In this document: in pieces, positions 17,993 to 26,691 of the stretch
How the letters are laid out: each line of letters starts with the position of its first letter
Position numbering within the stretch: position 1 is the first letter of the stretch
NCBI RefSeq assembly: GCF_009711095.1
Contig: NZ_WMJZ01000007.1
Location: 118,541 to 182,540 of the forward strand
Origin: Intestinirhabdus alba
Lineage (GTDB): Bacteria > Pseudomonadota > Gammaproteobacteria > Enterobacterales > Enterobacteriaceae
Direction: 5' to 3'
Length of the DNA: 64,000 nucleotides
Notes under the pieces: model-generated
The model's input: only the letters and a program-made list of their open reading frames with translations
Databases searched by the model: none
Told to the model about the DNA's origin: nothing
Made by a program: the position numbers and the translations under genes

Positions 17993-18670
17993 ATGCGCCA
18001 TGCGATTGTTACCGGCGCCAGCTCCGGCATTGGCGAAGCGATCGTCAGCCGCCTGCTCGACGCGGGCTGGCAGGTTACCGGGCTGAGCCGCACGCCGGTT
18101 AAACGTGACGATGTCACTTTTTCCGGGATCGGCATCGACCTGAGCGACGAGGCGGCGCTGAACGCCCTGCTGCCCTCGCTGCCGATGCCCGACGCCCTGA
18201 TCCACGCCGCCGGGATCATGGCCGCCGCGCCTGCAGGCCAGCTCGATCCCGACGTCAGCCGTCGGCTGTGGCGTCTGCACGTCGGGGTGGCGGAGCAGCT
18301 GGTAAATCACTTTGCCCCGCGCCTGCCCCACGGCGGACGGATAGTAATTATCGGCAGCCGCACCTCGCGCGGCGCGGCGGGTCGCTCCCAGTACGTGGCC
18401 ACCAAGGCGGCGCTGACCGGGATGGTGCGCAGCTGGGCGGCCGAGCTGGCTCCGGCAGGCGTGACCGCTAACGTGGTGGCCCCGGGTGCCACCCGGACGC
18501 CGATGCTCAGCGCGCCGGGCCGGGAGAGTTCGCCTCCCCGCGTTCCGCCCATCGGCAGGCTGATTAAGCCACAGGAGGTGGCGTCGCTGGTAGCCTGGCT
18601 GCTCTCAGAAGATGCCGCGCCGATGACCGGCCAGGAGCTGGTCGTCTGCGGCGGCGCTTCGCTGAGCTAA
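17993..18670 (+). CDS. Short-chain dehydrogenase/reductase (SDR)
   Basis: 225 residues of classical SDR type. The cofactor motif TGASSGIG is at residues 7-14, Asn-Ala-Gly is replaced by HAAG at 71-74, catalytic Ser122 is followed by Tyr134 and Lys138 (YVATK). It is the last gene of the plus-strand operon, starting directly after the YhcH stop. Substrate unknown; reduction of an aldehyde-acid or epimerisation of a hydroxyl through a keto intermediate would fit the island. A terminator follows at 18690. Confidence 0.88.
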   Translation: MRHAIVTGASSGIGEAIVSRLLDAGWQVTGLSRTPVKRDDVTFSGIGIDLSDEAALNALLPSLPMPDALIHAAGIMAAAPAGQLDPDVSRRLWRLHVGVAEQLVNHFAPRLPHGGRIVIIGSRTSRGAAGRSQYVATKAALTGMVRSWAAELAPAGVTANVVAPGATRTPMLSAPGRESSPPRVPPIGRLIKPQEVASLVAWLLSEDAAPMTGQELVVCGGASLS

Positions 18671-18689
18671 CCGCGGATGCGCCTTTTGA

Positions 18690-18715
18690 AAATGCCCCAC
18701 AGCGGGCATTTTTTT
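18690..18715 (+). terminator. Intrinsic terminator of the acid-sugar operon
   Basis: AAATGCCC (18690-18697) pairs with GGGCATTT (18704-18711), then a run of T to 18715. It closes the plus-strand operon 20 bp after the SDR stop. Confidence 0.85.
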
Positions 18716-18820
18716 ATTTGGCTGATAAATGAGATCTACATCACAAATAAATTGAACTGCTCACGCCATTCGCTTTAAGATCGCTCCTTCACCTTTTTGC
18801 AACCAACCCGACGATTTCCT

Positions 18821-20014
18821 ATGACAACACTTACGGTTTCCCGCAGGGTCGCCTGGCTGCGGGTCGTTACGCTGGCCGTCGCCGCCTTTATTTTTAATAC
18901 CACCGAATTTGTTCCGGTGGGCCTGCTCTCGGATATCGCCCGGAGCTTCACGATGCAGACCGCCCAGGTGGGCATTATGCTGACCATCTACGCCTGGGTG
19001 GTGGCCCTGATGTCGCTGCCGTTTATGCTGCTGACCGCCCAGGTGGAGCGCCGCAGGCTGCTGATCGGCCTGTTTGCGCTGTTCATCGCCAGCCACGTTC
19101 TCTCCTTCCTGGCGTGGAGCTTTACCGTACTGGTGATAAGCCGCATTGGCATCGCCTTTGCGCACGCCGTCTTCTGGTCGATCACCGCCTCGCTGGCTAT
19201 TCGCCTTGCCCCGCCTGGCAAACGGGCGCAGGCGCTGAGCCTGATCGCCACCGGCACCGCGCTGGCGATGGTGCTCGGGCTGCCCATCGGCCGCATCGTC
19301 GGGCAATATTTTGGCTGGCGCGTCACCTTCTTCGCCATCGGCATGGGGGCGCTGCTCACCCTGCTCTGCCTGGCAAAGCTGCTGCCCCGGATCCCCAGCG
19401 AACACTCAGGTTCACTGCAGAGCCTGCCGCTGCTGTTTCGCCGCCCGGCGCTGATGAGCCTCTATCTGCTGACCGTAATAGTGGTGACGGCGCACTACAC
19501 CGCCTACAGCTATATCGAGCCGTTCGTGCAGAACGTCGCCGGGCTGAGCGCCGGTTTTGCCACCCTGCTGCTGCTGATCCTGGGCGGAGCGGGCATTATC
19601 GGCAGCCTGATCTTCGGCAGGCTCGGCAATCAGCACGCCTCTGTGCTGATCGGCGTCGCCATTGCGCTGCTGACGGTGAGCCTGACGCTGCTGCTGCCCG
19701 CCGCGGACGGCGAAACCCGCCTTGCGCTGCTGGGCGTTATCTGGGGCGTGGCCATCATGATAATCAGCCTCGGTATGCAGGTGAAGGTGCTGGCATTAGC
19801 GCCTGACGCCACCGACGTGGCGATGGCGCTGTTTTCAGGAATTTTCAATATCGGGATTGGTGGCGGGGCGCTGCTCGGTAATCAGGTGAGTCTGCACTGG
19901 TCGATGGCCTCAGTTGGCTATGTGGGTGCTGTACCGGCGCTGGCGGCGCTGGTATGGGCAATAGTCATCTTCCGCCGCTGGCCGGTCTCCCTGGAAGAGC
20001 CGCCCCGGCGCTGA
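18821..20014 (+). CDS. sotB: Sugar efflux transporter SotB (YdeA)
   Basis: 397 residues from ATG 18821 ([20 protein letters not shown]), the start used in E. coli; eight more codons upstream are open but not conserved. It is a major facilitator (DHA1) exporter with 12 hydrophobic segments and the family signature [16 protein letters not shown] near the N-terminus. It exports arabinose and other sugars or analogues such as IPTG. There is no strong ribosome site before the start. In E. coli marC lies convergently next to it; here only marC fragments remain. Confidence 0.94.
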   Translation: MTTLTVSRRVAWLRVVTLAVAAFIFNTTEFVPVGLLSDIARSFTMQTAQVGIMLTIYAWVVALMSLPFMLLTAQVERRRLLIGLFALFIASHVLSFLAWSFTVLVISRIGIAFAHAVFWSITASLAIRLAPPGKRAQALSLIATGTALAMVLGLPIGRIVGQYFGWRVTFFAIGMGALLTLLCLAKLLPRIPSEHSGSLQSLPLLFRRPALMSLYLLTVIVVTAHYTAYSYIEPFVQNVAGLSAGFATLLLLILGGAGIIGSLIFGRLGNQHASVLIGVAIALLTVSLTLLLPAADGETRLALLGVIWGVAIMIISLGMQVKVLALAPDATDVAMALFSGIFNIGIGGGALLGNQVSLHWSMASVGYVGAVPALAALVWAIVIFRRWPVSLEEPPRR

Positions 20015-20034
20015 GGAAAAAAGGAGAGCCGCCG

Positions 20035-20200
20035 CTACGGCCAGCTCTTTACGATCTCCACCACGCTGTTAATGATAAACTGCGCGCCCATGCAGACCAG
20101 CAGGCGGGATCTTGCGTCGATCCCGCTTTTGCCCACCCGCCGCATTACCGAAGGTATTCAACACCCGCTGCCCGGCGTGCCTGGCCATCACCAGCTCTGA
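20035..20200 (-). pseudogene. marC: marC remnant
   Basis: Two fragments of MarC, a multispanning inner-membrane protein, survive on the minus strand. The C-terminus (20035-20103) reads [20 protein letters not shown] and ends in Trp-Pro-stop. An internal piece (20147-20197, in another frame) reads [17 protein letters not shown], matching the MarC region before its glycine-rich helix. The rest, about 150 codons and the start, is gone. The position, convergent with sotB and divergent from marRAB, is that of marC in E. coli. Confidence 0.75.
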
Positions 20201-20368
20201 CACCTGCAACAAATCCGACCTCATGTTTGTAACTTTCGCCTGGCCATTATTTAACGGCTGGTATAAGGCGGAAATTACACAGCTGGCTATTCTGTAGGAG
20301 TCAGGTCAGGGATCGGTCGCCTTTTCCCCCGGACTCAGGAAGTGTGATCTGCCGCACATTTGACCCGT

Positions 20369-20388
20369 TTTGACAAAACGTGGCATCC
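20369..20388. promoter_or_regulatory. marbox of the marRAB promoter
   Basis: The sequence TGACAAAACGTGGCATCC corresponds to the E. coli marRAB marbox (TAGCAAAACGTGGCATC) and lies just upstream of the -35 element. MarA, SoxS or Rob bind here to activate the operon. Confidence 0.75.
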
Positions 20389-20402
20389 GGTATTTCATTC
20401 AT

Positions 20403-20462
20403 TTGACATATAGTTGCCTGGGCAATATTATCCCCGACAACTAATTACTTGCCAGGGCAACC
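20403..20462 (+). promoter_or_regulatory. marRAB promoter and MarR operators (marO)
   Basis: -35 TTGACA (20403-20408) and -10 TATTAT (20426-20431) are 17 bp apart. Two MarR half-palindromes follow the E. coli pattern: site I GTTGCCTGGGCAA (20413-20425) between -35 and -10, and site II ACTTGCCAGGGCAA (20447-20460) just before the marR start. MarR dimers on both repress the operon until ligands or copper-driven disulfides release them. Confidence 0.9.
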
Positions 20463-20465
20463 ATA

Positions 20466-20900
20466 GTGAAAAGCACCAGCGATCTGTTTAACGAAATGAT
20501 TCCACTGGGCCGCCTGATCTATATGGTTAATCAGAAGAAAGATCGTCTGCTGAACGACTCTCTCTCCCCGCTGGATATTACCGCCTCGCAGCTGCGGGTG
20601 CTGTGCTCTATCCGCTGCGCGACGTGTATTACCCCTGTCGAGCTTAAGAAAGTGCTGTCCGTCGATCTCGGCGCGCTGACCCGTATGCTGGACCGCCTGC
20701 TGTGCAAAGGCTGGATCGAGCGCCTGCCGAACCCCCATGACAAACGCGGCGTGCTGGTGAAGCTCACCGAAAACGGCGCGGCAATCTGCGAACAATGTCA
20801 TCAATTGGTCGGGCAGGATCTGCACCAGGAACTGACAAAAAATTTAACGGCCAATGAAGTGGCAACGCTTGAGCATCTGCTTAAGAAAATCCTGCCGTAA
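20466..20900 (+). CDS. marR: Multiple antibiotic resistance repressor MarR
   Basis: 144 residues starting at GTG 20466, as in E. coli. Very close to E. coli Mar[11 protein letters not shown] at the dimer interface, recognition region [20 protein letters not shown], wing [12 protein letters not shown], and conserved Cys in [12 protein letters not shown] (the copper-sensing Cys80 equivalent lies in the CATC/LVCK-type region; here LLCKGW). It represses marRAB at the two operators just upstream. marA follows 19 bp later. Confidence 0.97.
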   Translation: MKSTSDLFNEMIPLGRLIYMVNQKKDRLLNDSLSPLDITASQLRVLCSIRCATCITPVELKKVLSVDLGALTRMLDRLLCKGWIERLPNPHDKRGVLVKLTENGAAICEQCHQLVGQDLHQELTKNLTANEVATLEHLLKKILP

Positions 20901-20919
20901 CAAAAAAAGAGGTATGACG

Positions 20920-21303
20920 ATGTCCAGACGCAATACTGACGCGATGACTATTCATAGCATTTTGGACTGGATCGAAGATAACCTGGAATCGCCGCTCTCA
21001 CTGGAAAAAGTGTCAGAGCGTTCGGGTTACTCCAAATGGCATCTGCAGCGGATGTTCAAGAAAGAGACCGGCCACTCGTTAGGCCAGTACATCCGCAGCC
21101 GCAAGATGACCGAGATCGCCCGCAAGCTGAAAGAGAGCAACGAGCCGATTCTCTATCTGGCGGAGCGCTATGGCTTTGAGTCACAGCAGACGCTGACCCG
21201 AACGTTCAAAAACTATTTTGACGTTCCGCCGCACAAATACCGGGTCACCAACATGCATGGGGAATCCCGCTATCTGCATCCGCTGAATGCCTGTAATCAC
21301 TGA
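20920..21303 (+). CDS. marA: Multidrug-resistance activator MarA
   Basis: 127 residues from ATG 20920. An ATG two codons earlier sits too close to the AAGAGG ribosome site. AraC/XylS-family monomer with two helix-turn-helix motifs and no ligand domain: first recognition helix in [20 protein letters not shown], second in [16 protein letters not shown]. Nearly identical to E. coli MarA. It activates efflux (acrAB-tolC), micF and many stress genes, including its own operon through the marbox at 20369-20388. Confidence 0.97.
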   Translation: MSRRNTDAMTIHSILDWIEDNLESPLSLEKVSERSGYSKWHLQRMFKKETGHSLGQYIRSRKMTEIARKLKESNEPILYLAERYGFESQQTLTRTFKNYFDVPPHKYRVTNMHGESRYLHPLNACNH

Positions 21304-21307
21304 AACC

Positions 21308-21496
21308 ATGAAGCGACTGACGCTTACCGCACTGGGTCTGGCGCTGACCTTTTCAGGGGCGGGACTGGCGGAACAGCCAGCCTCGCTTTCCGCCCCCGGC
21401 GAGGCGATTTTGCAGCCGCAGGCTCCGTGCGAGCGTTGCCCGGCGGGCAACGGCAACGACATGTCGGAGAAGCTCGGCGTACCTTACTATAACTAA
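21308..21496 (+). CDS. marB: MarB, small periplasmic protein of the mar operon
   Basis: 62 residues from ATG 21308, with a signal peptide (MKRLTLTALGLALTFSGAGL, cleavage near AEQ) and the conserved end LGVPYYN also found in E. coli MarB (72 residues). MarB lowers mar expression by an unclear mechanism. The middle is divergent and includes a CERCPAGNG motif. Five bp after marA. A weak hairpin with T-run follows. Confidence 0.88.
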   Translation: MKRLTLTALGLALTFSGAGLAEQPASLSAPGEAILQPQAPCERCPAGNGNDMSEKLGVPYYN

Positions 21497-21520
21497 AGCG
21501 CCAGTGCCCTGGGTTTAACC

Positions 21521-21545
21521 GCCCCCGCTGCGGGCTTTCTTTTTT
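21521..21545 (+). terminator. Probable terminator of marRAB
   Basis: GCCC (21521-21524) and GGGC (21532-21535) flank a GC-rich loop and are followed by TTTCTTTTTT. The stem is short. Confidence 0.55.
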
Positions 21546-21611
21546 ACGCCGTCGATTTTCTCGCTTTTTTACAAGGGGCGCGCATCCTGACGCTCTGAAA
21601 GCAGCGTACAG

Positions 21612-22715
21612 CTACCAGACCTGGCGGGCGATGTCGGTAATGAGCTTAACTTTGCCCCACTGCTGGGCTTCGGTAAGGGCGTTTCCCTCCTCGGTGGAGG
21701 CAAAGCCGCACTGGGGGCTGAGGCAGAGTTGATCTTCAGCAACATAGCGCGCCGCCTCGCGCAGGCGGGCTTTGACCCCCTCCGCATCCTCCAGTTCGCC
21801 ATCTTTGGTGGTCACCAGCCCCAGCACCACCTGCTGATGGCCAGGGCGCACGAAACGCAGCGGCGCGAAATCGCCTGAGCGATCGTTATCATATTCAAGG
21901 AAGAAGGCGTCCACGTTCACGGTGCCGAACAGCACCTCCGCCACCGGCTCGTAGCCGCCTGAAGCGATCCACGTGGAGCGGAAGTTACCCCGGCAGACGT
22001 GCAGCCCGATGGTCATATCTGCGGGTTTGTCCGCCAGTGCCTGGTTAATCACCTTCGCGTAGGTCCGCGCCAGCGCGTCCGGGTCGTCGCCGCGCTGACG
22101 GATCTGCTGGCGCTGCTCTTCCGCACAGAGATAGGCCCACACCGTATCGTCAAGCTGCAGATAGCGACAGCCGGCCGCGTAAAAGGCATGAATCGCATCG
22201 CGCCAGGTCGTCGCCAGATCGTTAAAATAGTCCTCCAGCTGTGGATAAACGTCGGCGTCAATATCCTGACGACCGCCGCGAAAATGCAGCACGCTCGGGC
22301 TGGGAATGGTCATCTTTGGCTGAGCCTCGCCGCTGACGCTTTGCAGATAGCGAAAATCCTCCAGCATCGGATGATCGCCAAAGCCCAGTTTGCCGGTGAC
22401 CCGCACCCCGTGCGCTTTGGTCTGTACGCCGTTGAACTGGATACCCTGCTGCGCGTCATAGCGCTCCACGCCCTGCAGGCCGTCGAAAAAGTCAAAATGC
22501 CACCAGGCGCGACGGAATTCACCGTCGGTGACCACCTGCAACCCGCAGGCGCACTGCTGCTCTACAACGCGGCGAATTGCCTCATCCTCGACCGCCCGCA
22601 GCTGCTGCGCGCTAATTTCACCGCGAGAGAAGCGCTGCCGCGCGGCCTTGATGCTCTCCGGACGTAAAAAACTGCCGACGACGTCTGCGCGATAAGGGGC
22701 CTGTTGTTTTTGCAT
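21612..22715 (-). CDS. Cobalamin-independent methionine synthase II family protein (YxjG/YxjH-like)
   Basis: 367 residues, half the size of MetE and matching only its C-terminal catalytic barrel. Zinc-binding residues are visible in GLHVCRGNFRSTW and LSPQCGFAS, and VVTDGEFRRAWWHFDFFDG is typical of the YxjG/YxjH group. Such enzymes transfer a methyl group to homocysteine or a related thiol; the methyl donor in this subgroup is unsure. E. coli K-12 has eamA-ydeE-dgcZ at this place. A perfect 16-bp palindrome resembling a MetJ operator lies 60 bp upstream (22776-22791), which supports a methionine role. Confidence 0.85.
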   Translation of the reverse strand: MQKQQAPYRADVVGSFLRPESIKAARQRFSRGEISAQQLRAVEDEAIRRVVEQQCACGLQVVTDGEFRRAWWHFDFFDGLQGVERYDAQQGIQFNGVQTKAHGVRVTGKLGFGDHPMLEDFRYLQSVSGEAQPKMTIPSPSVLHFRGGRQDIDADVYPQLEDYFNDLATTWRDAIHAFYAAGCRYLQLDDTVWAYLCAEEQRQQIRQRGDDPDALARTYAKVINQALADKPADMTIGLHVCRGNFRSTWIASGGYEPVAEVLFGTVNVDAFFLEYDNDRSGDFAPLRFVRPGHQQVVLGLVTTKDGELEDAEGVKARLREAARYVAEDQLCLSPQCGFASTEEGNALTEAQQWGKVKLITDIARQVW

Positions 22716-22775
22716 GGGATCTCCTCAGCCACCCGGCGGTAGTTGCCGGAAGTGATAGTTTATTTTTGATTTTTC

Positions 22776-22791
22776 AGACATCCGGATGTCT
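22776..22791. promoter_or_regulatory. Candidate MetJ operator (two tandem met boxes)
   Basis: AGACATCC directly followed by GGATGTCT, a perfect 16-bp palindrome. Each half matches the met box AGACGTCT at 6 of 8 positions, and MetJ binds tandem boxes. It precedes the MetE-like gene. Confidence 0.6.
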
Positions 22792-22913
22792 GTCTGGCCA
22801 GAGTCGCATGGGCCATCACCGCTGGCAACTGAGAAGATTTCAGCGATGATGAATTTTTCGCATGTCTGCCCTTCTTTCTGTTTGCGGGGATCGCGGAGCG
22901 CTGTGGCGATGCA

Positions 22914-22943
22914 TAAAAAAAAGCCGTCGGAATTACCGACGGC
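22914..22943 (-). terminator. Terminator downstream of ydeI
   Basis: On the minus strand GCCGTCGG pairs with CCGACGGC around TAATT, followed by nine T. It ends transcripts coming from ydeI about 130 bases after its stop. That 3' stretch (22944-23075) has no ORF and could contain an sRNA, but nothing proves it. Confidence 0.85.
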
Positions 22944-23075
22944 CAATGCTTGCATGGATAATTTTTCGTTTTGAATTTGCGCCACCGCGCCTTTGTGGGT
23001 GCGTAGCGAAACGGCCTCTATCCTGACACACAGAATTTCAACAGAGCCTGAACGGACGTTATTTTCCCGGCGATC

Positions 23076-23468
23076 CTATTTTTGCAGGCGATTAACCCGC
23101 ACCAGCGGCGGGGTCATTTTTTTATCGAGGCTGCCGTTAATACTGATCATCTGATCCGGCTGTACCTCGCGGCCGTCGAAGACCGAAGCGGGAATAATGG
23201 TATTAATTTCACCGGAGCTGTCGCGAAAAACGTAGCGATCGTCTCCCTGATGGGCGATTAAATTACCGCGCAGAGAGACAGTCGCCCCATCATGCATGGT
23301 TTTGGCAAACTCCACGTTCATTTTGCGCGCATCCTCCGGCCCGCGATAGCCATCCTCAATAGCATGCGGCGGCGGTGGCGCGGCGTCTTTTTTTAATCCC
23401 CCCTCATCGGCGGCGAAAGCGAATGGCGTGATGAGCAGCGCGGTAACAACAGCGATCCGTAGTTTCAT
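23076..23468 (-). CDS. ydeI: YgiW/YdeI family periplasmic OB-fold stress protein
   Basis: 130 residues, the length of E. coli YdeI. Signal peptide [20 protein letters not shown], then a BOF (bacterial OB-fold) domain with [35 protein letters not shown] and [11 protein letters not shown]. Family members bind small positively charged or stress ligands in the periplasm and are linked to antimicrobial peptide and hydrogen peroxide resistance in Salmonella. Divergent from ydeJ across 245 bp, as in E. coli. Confidence 0.93.
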   Translation of the reverse strand: MKLRIAVVTALLITPFAFAADEGGLKKDAAPPPPHAIEDGYRGPEDARKMNVEFAKTMHDGATVSLRGNLIAHQGDDRYVFRDSSGEINTIIPASVFDGREVQPDQMISINGSLDKKMTPPLVRVNRLQK

Positions 23469-23713
23469 TTTTTCCCCTTAATGGCATTTGCTTCAGGTAA
23501 GCCTGGCCGCTGTTGTTTATTTTTACAACCGCGCCCCCATCTTTCGGACCACGGCTTAATGCTGTGCAGAAGCGGCTCCGTCTGTGCGCATTGAGAAAGA
23601 GGGACAGGCCGGTGAAAAGACGCGCGGCAGTGGGTCCGAATGCCCCTGCCGAAATCTGCCATACTCAAAACAGAGCGTTATATTGCCACTCTTTCTGAAC
23701 GGGACCGCTGATA

Positions 23714-24286
23714 ATGCAATTACAAGAAAACGACACCATAAGTCTGAGCACGCTTCCTTCCCTCTCCGATCTGACAAAGCAGTTGGGCGAGCGTCTGGTT
23801 CACCGCCGGTGGCGGCTGACCACGGCGGAGTCCTGCACCGGCGGGAAGCTGGCCTCCGCCCTGTGCGCCGCCAAAGATACGCCAGAATTTTACGGCGTGG
23901 GCTATATCACCTTCACCAACGAGGCTAAAGCGCGCGTGCTCGGCGTTAAGCAGGAAAGCCTGGCGCGCTATACCGCCGTCAGCGAACGGGTGGTGACGGA
24001 GATGGCGGTTGGAGCCAGAGAACGGGCGGGCGTGGATATCAGCATCGCGGTCAGCGGCTACGGCGGCCCGGAGGGGGGAGAAGACGGCACCCCGGCGGGC
24101 ACCGTCTGGTTTGCGTGGGACGTAGGTGGACGGCCCTGTACCGCCGTCCGGCGCTTTGAAGGCGACTGCGAAGCGGTACTGGACGCTTCGGTATGTTTCG
24201 CCCTCGGCCAGCTGCTCGCCCTGCTTCCTGATGACGATGCGCACAGCTCTCCACGTAGTCGTGGAGGCCGCAGGGCAAGCGAATAA
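23714..24286 (+). CDS. ydeJ: CinA-C/PncC-like protein YdeJ
   Basis: 190 residues of the CinA C-terminal family (nicotinamide-nucleotide amidase fold). TTAESCTGGKLASALC holds the conserved Ser-Cys-Thr-Gly nucleotide-binding loop and SGYGGPEGGEDGTPAGTVWFA the second motif (usually GIAGPxGG). YdeJ has no proven activity in E. coli. The C-terminus carries about 15 extra, basic residues compared with E. coli YdeJ (172 residues), perhaps from a shifted stop. Confidence 0.9.
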   Translation: MQLQENDTISLSTLPSLSDLTKQLGERLVHRRWRLTTAESCTGGKLASALCAAKDTPEFYGVGYITFTNEAKARVLGVKQESLARYTAVSERVVTEMAVGARERAGVDISIAVSGYGGPEGGEDGTPAGTVWFAWDVGGRPCTAVRRFEGDCEAVLDASVCFALGQLLALLPDDDAHSSPRSRGGRRASE

Positions 24287-24302
24287 AGTAAATGTGACTG
24301 AA

Positions 24303-24422
24303 TCAGCTGGCGATCCAGCCGTCGTCAACGCGGGTCACCTCACTGTTAATGTAGGACGCGCCTTCACAGAGCCGTATCAAAGGGGAAATTTCAATTTCGC
24401 TGCGGAGATTCCATAACCGCAT
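24303..24422 (-). pseudogene. C-terminal fragment of a short-chain dehydrogenase
   Basis: 39 codons whose product ends CEGASYINSEVTRVDDGWIAS-like, the classic SDR C-terminus (compare ASYITGQVLRVDGGW). The in-frame ATG at 24422 is likely accidental and nothing upstream resembles the Rossmann part. It lies in the gap between ydeJ and dcp, so a gene was probably here and was lost. Confidence 0.55.
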
Positions 24423-24517
24423 AATTAACAAAAGGTTTGATGTTATGGATAAACGGCAGGGTATTCCCTATGCCACCCAAACCGGGCATCTCGCCCGGCC
24501 TGGCGTCGGCAGCCGCG

Positions 24518-26564
24518 CTACTCGCTCAGCCCACGGTGTTTGAGCATCGCCTCCAGTTGCGGATCGTGCCCGCGCCACTGGCGATAAAGTTCAGCTAAAT
24601 CAACGCTGTTTCCGCGAGATAAGATCGCCTGGCGGAATTTTTCGCCGTTTTCAGGCGTCAGGCCGCCCTGCTCCACGAACCACTGGAAGCCGTCGTCCGC
24701 CAGCATCTGCGTCCACAGATAGGCGTAATAGCCCGCCGCATAGCCTCCGCCGAAAATATGGGCGAAGTAGCTGCTGCGGTAGCGCGGCGGCACCGCCGGC
24801 AGGTCCAGCCGCTCCGCCGCCAGCGCCTCGCTTTCAAACGCCTCCACGTCCCGCAGAGATGCTCCCTCCTCAAGGCTGTGCCAGTGCATATCCAGCAGCG
24901 CGGCGGCAAGCAGTTCGGTCATGTCATAGCCCATATTAAACAGGCTGGCGCGGCGCATACTCTCCTGCAGCGCCTCCGGCATCCTCTCTCCGCTGGCATA
25001 GTGGCGGGCATAGCGGGCAAATACCGTCGGGTGGCTCGCCCAGTGCTCGTTGATCTGCGACGGAAACTCGACAAAGTCGCGCGGCGTATTGGTGCCGGAG
25101 AGGGTGGCGTAACGCTGGGTGGCGAACAGACCGTGCAGGGTATGACCAAACTCATGAAACAGCGTAATGACGTCATCCCAGAGCAGCAGCGCGGGCTGCC
25201 CGGCTTCCGGCTTCCGGCTTCTGAAAGTTACAGACGTTATACATCACCGGACGGCTCTGGTTCAGCGTCGACTGCTCAACAAAGTTGCCCATCCACGCGC
25301 CGCCGCTTTTCGAATCGCGGGCAAAGAAATCGCCATAAAACAGCGCCAGCCCGACGCCGTCGCGATCGAAAATTTCCCATACCCGGACGTCCGGGTGATA
25401 AACCGGGATATCGAAGCGCTCAACGAAACGAATGCCGAACAGCTGACTCGCCGTCCAGAATACCCCGTCGTTAAGCACCTTATCGAGAACAAAGTACGAT
25501 CCGAGCTGCGCCTCATCGAGGGCATATTTTTCCCGTCGGACCTGCCCGGCGTAATATGCCCAGTCCCAGGCCCCGGCGCTGAATCCCCCCTGCTGGCTAT
25601 CTATCACCTGCTGGATCGCCTCCAGCTCGGCGAGCGCCCGCCCGCGGGCTGCCGGGACGATGGCGCGCATAAAATCGAGCGCCGCCTCCGCCGTTCCGGC
25701 CATCTGATCGGCCGTTTTCCACGCCGCGTAGCTGGCGAAGCCGAGCAGCTGCGCCTGCGCGGCGCGGATCTCCACCAGCCGCTGAACGATCGCCCTGGTG
25801 TCCCCGGCGTCGCTTTTTTCCGCCCGGCTCCAGCCCGCCCGGAACAGCTTTTCCCGCGTCCGTCTGTCGCGCAGCACCGCCAGCGCCGGCTGCTGGGTGG
25901 TGTTCAGCAGCGGGATCAACCAGCCCGTCTGCAGCCCTTTTTCCCGCGCCGCGCTCGCCGCCTGGGCTATCTCCTCATCGCTCATGCCGTCCAGCTGGCG
26001 AATATCTTCCACCAGCAGCCCGCCGGACTTCGTAGCCGCCAGCAGCCGCTGATTAAACTGGCTGCTCAGGGTGGCCGCCTCGGTATTCAGCCGCTTCAGC
26101 TGCGCCTTCTTCGCCTCGTCGAGGGTGGCCCCGGCCAGCACAAAGCGCTGGTATATCACCTCCATCAGGCGCTGTGATTCCGTATCCAGCGCTTCCCCGC
26201 GCTGACGGGCGGAGTCTACCCGCGCAAACAGCTCGCCGTTAAGCCAGATATCATTATCCAGCGCCGCCAGTTCGGCGGAGAAAGCCTCATCAAGGCGCTG
26301 CAGCTCATCATTGGTGTGGGCGGCGATCATCGCAAAAAAGACGCTGGTCACGCGGGTAAGCAGCCGGCCGCTCTGCTCCAGCGCCAGAACGGTATTGGCA
26401 AAATCCGGCGCGTCGGGGTGGCTGACGATGGCGTCTATCTCCGCGCGCTTCTGCCGGATGCCCTCATCAAAAGCGGGACGGTAGTGGCCGATTTCAATGG
26501 CATCAAAACGCGGGGCCTGATAAGGCAGCGTGGCGGGTTGAAAAAAGGGATTGGTTGAGGACAT
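24518..26564 (-). pseudogene. dcp: Dipeptidyl carboxypeptidase II, frameshifted
   Basis: Dcp is a cytoplasmic M3 zinc peptidase releasing C-terminal dipeptides; E. coli Dcp has 681 residues. Here the frame runs from ATG 26564 through GNFVEQSTLNQSRPVMYNVC to NFQKPEAG, then leaves frame and stops at about 25173. The zinc motif FHEFGHTLHG and the rest, ending at 24518, continue in a second frame. The cause is visible: CCGGCTT occurs three times in tandem (25200-25220), and removing one 7-bp unit restores KPEAGQPALLLWDD and a 679-residue protein. The shift separates the HEFGH active site from the N-terminal half, so no active enzyme is expected unless a polymerase or ribosome slips. A sequencing error is possible but 7 bp makes it less so. 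Confidence 0.93.
25200..25220. repeat. Triplicated 7-bp unit in dcp
   Basis: Three perfect tandem copies of CCGGCTT (AAGCCGG on the coding strand). Two copies would keep dcp in frame; the third shifts it by +1. Confidence 0.95.
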
Positions 26565-26691
26565 TTCGCACTCCTGAAGACGCTAAGTTTCTGGCCTCCA
26601 GTGTAGCGCAAACCTGTTATCGGGTATTACCCTTTAATCAACCATGCGTGCTAAGGTAAATACACTTCAGAATGCGTTGAGGAACAGTAAT

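Noticed and set aside
22725..22985. An 86-codon ORF between the MetE-like gene and ydeI
   Set aside because: It runs through the MetJ-like box and the ydeI terminator and resembles no protein.
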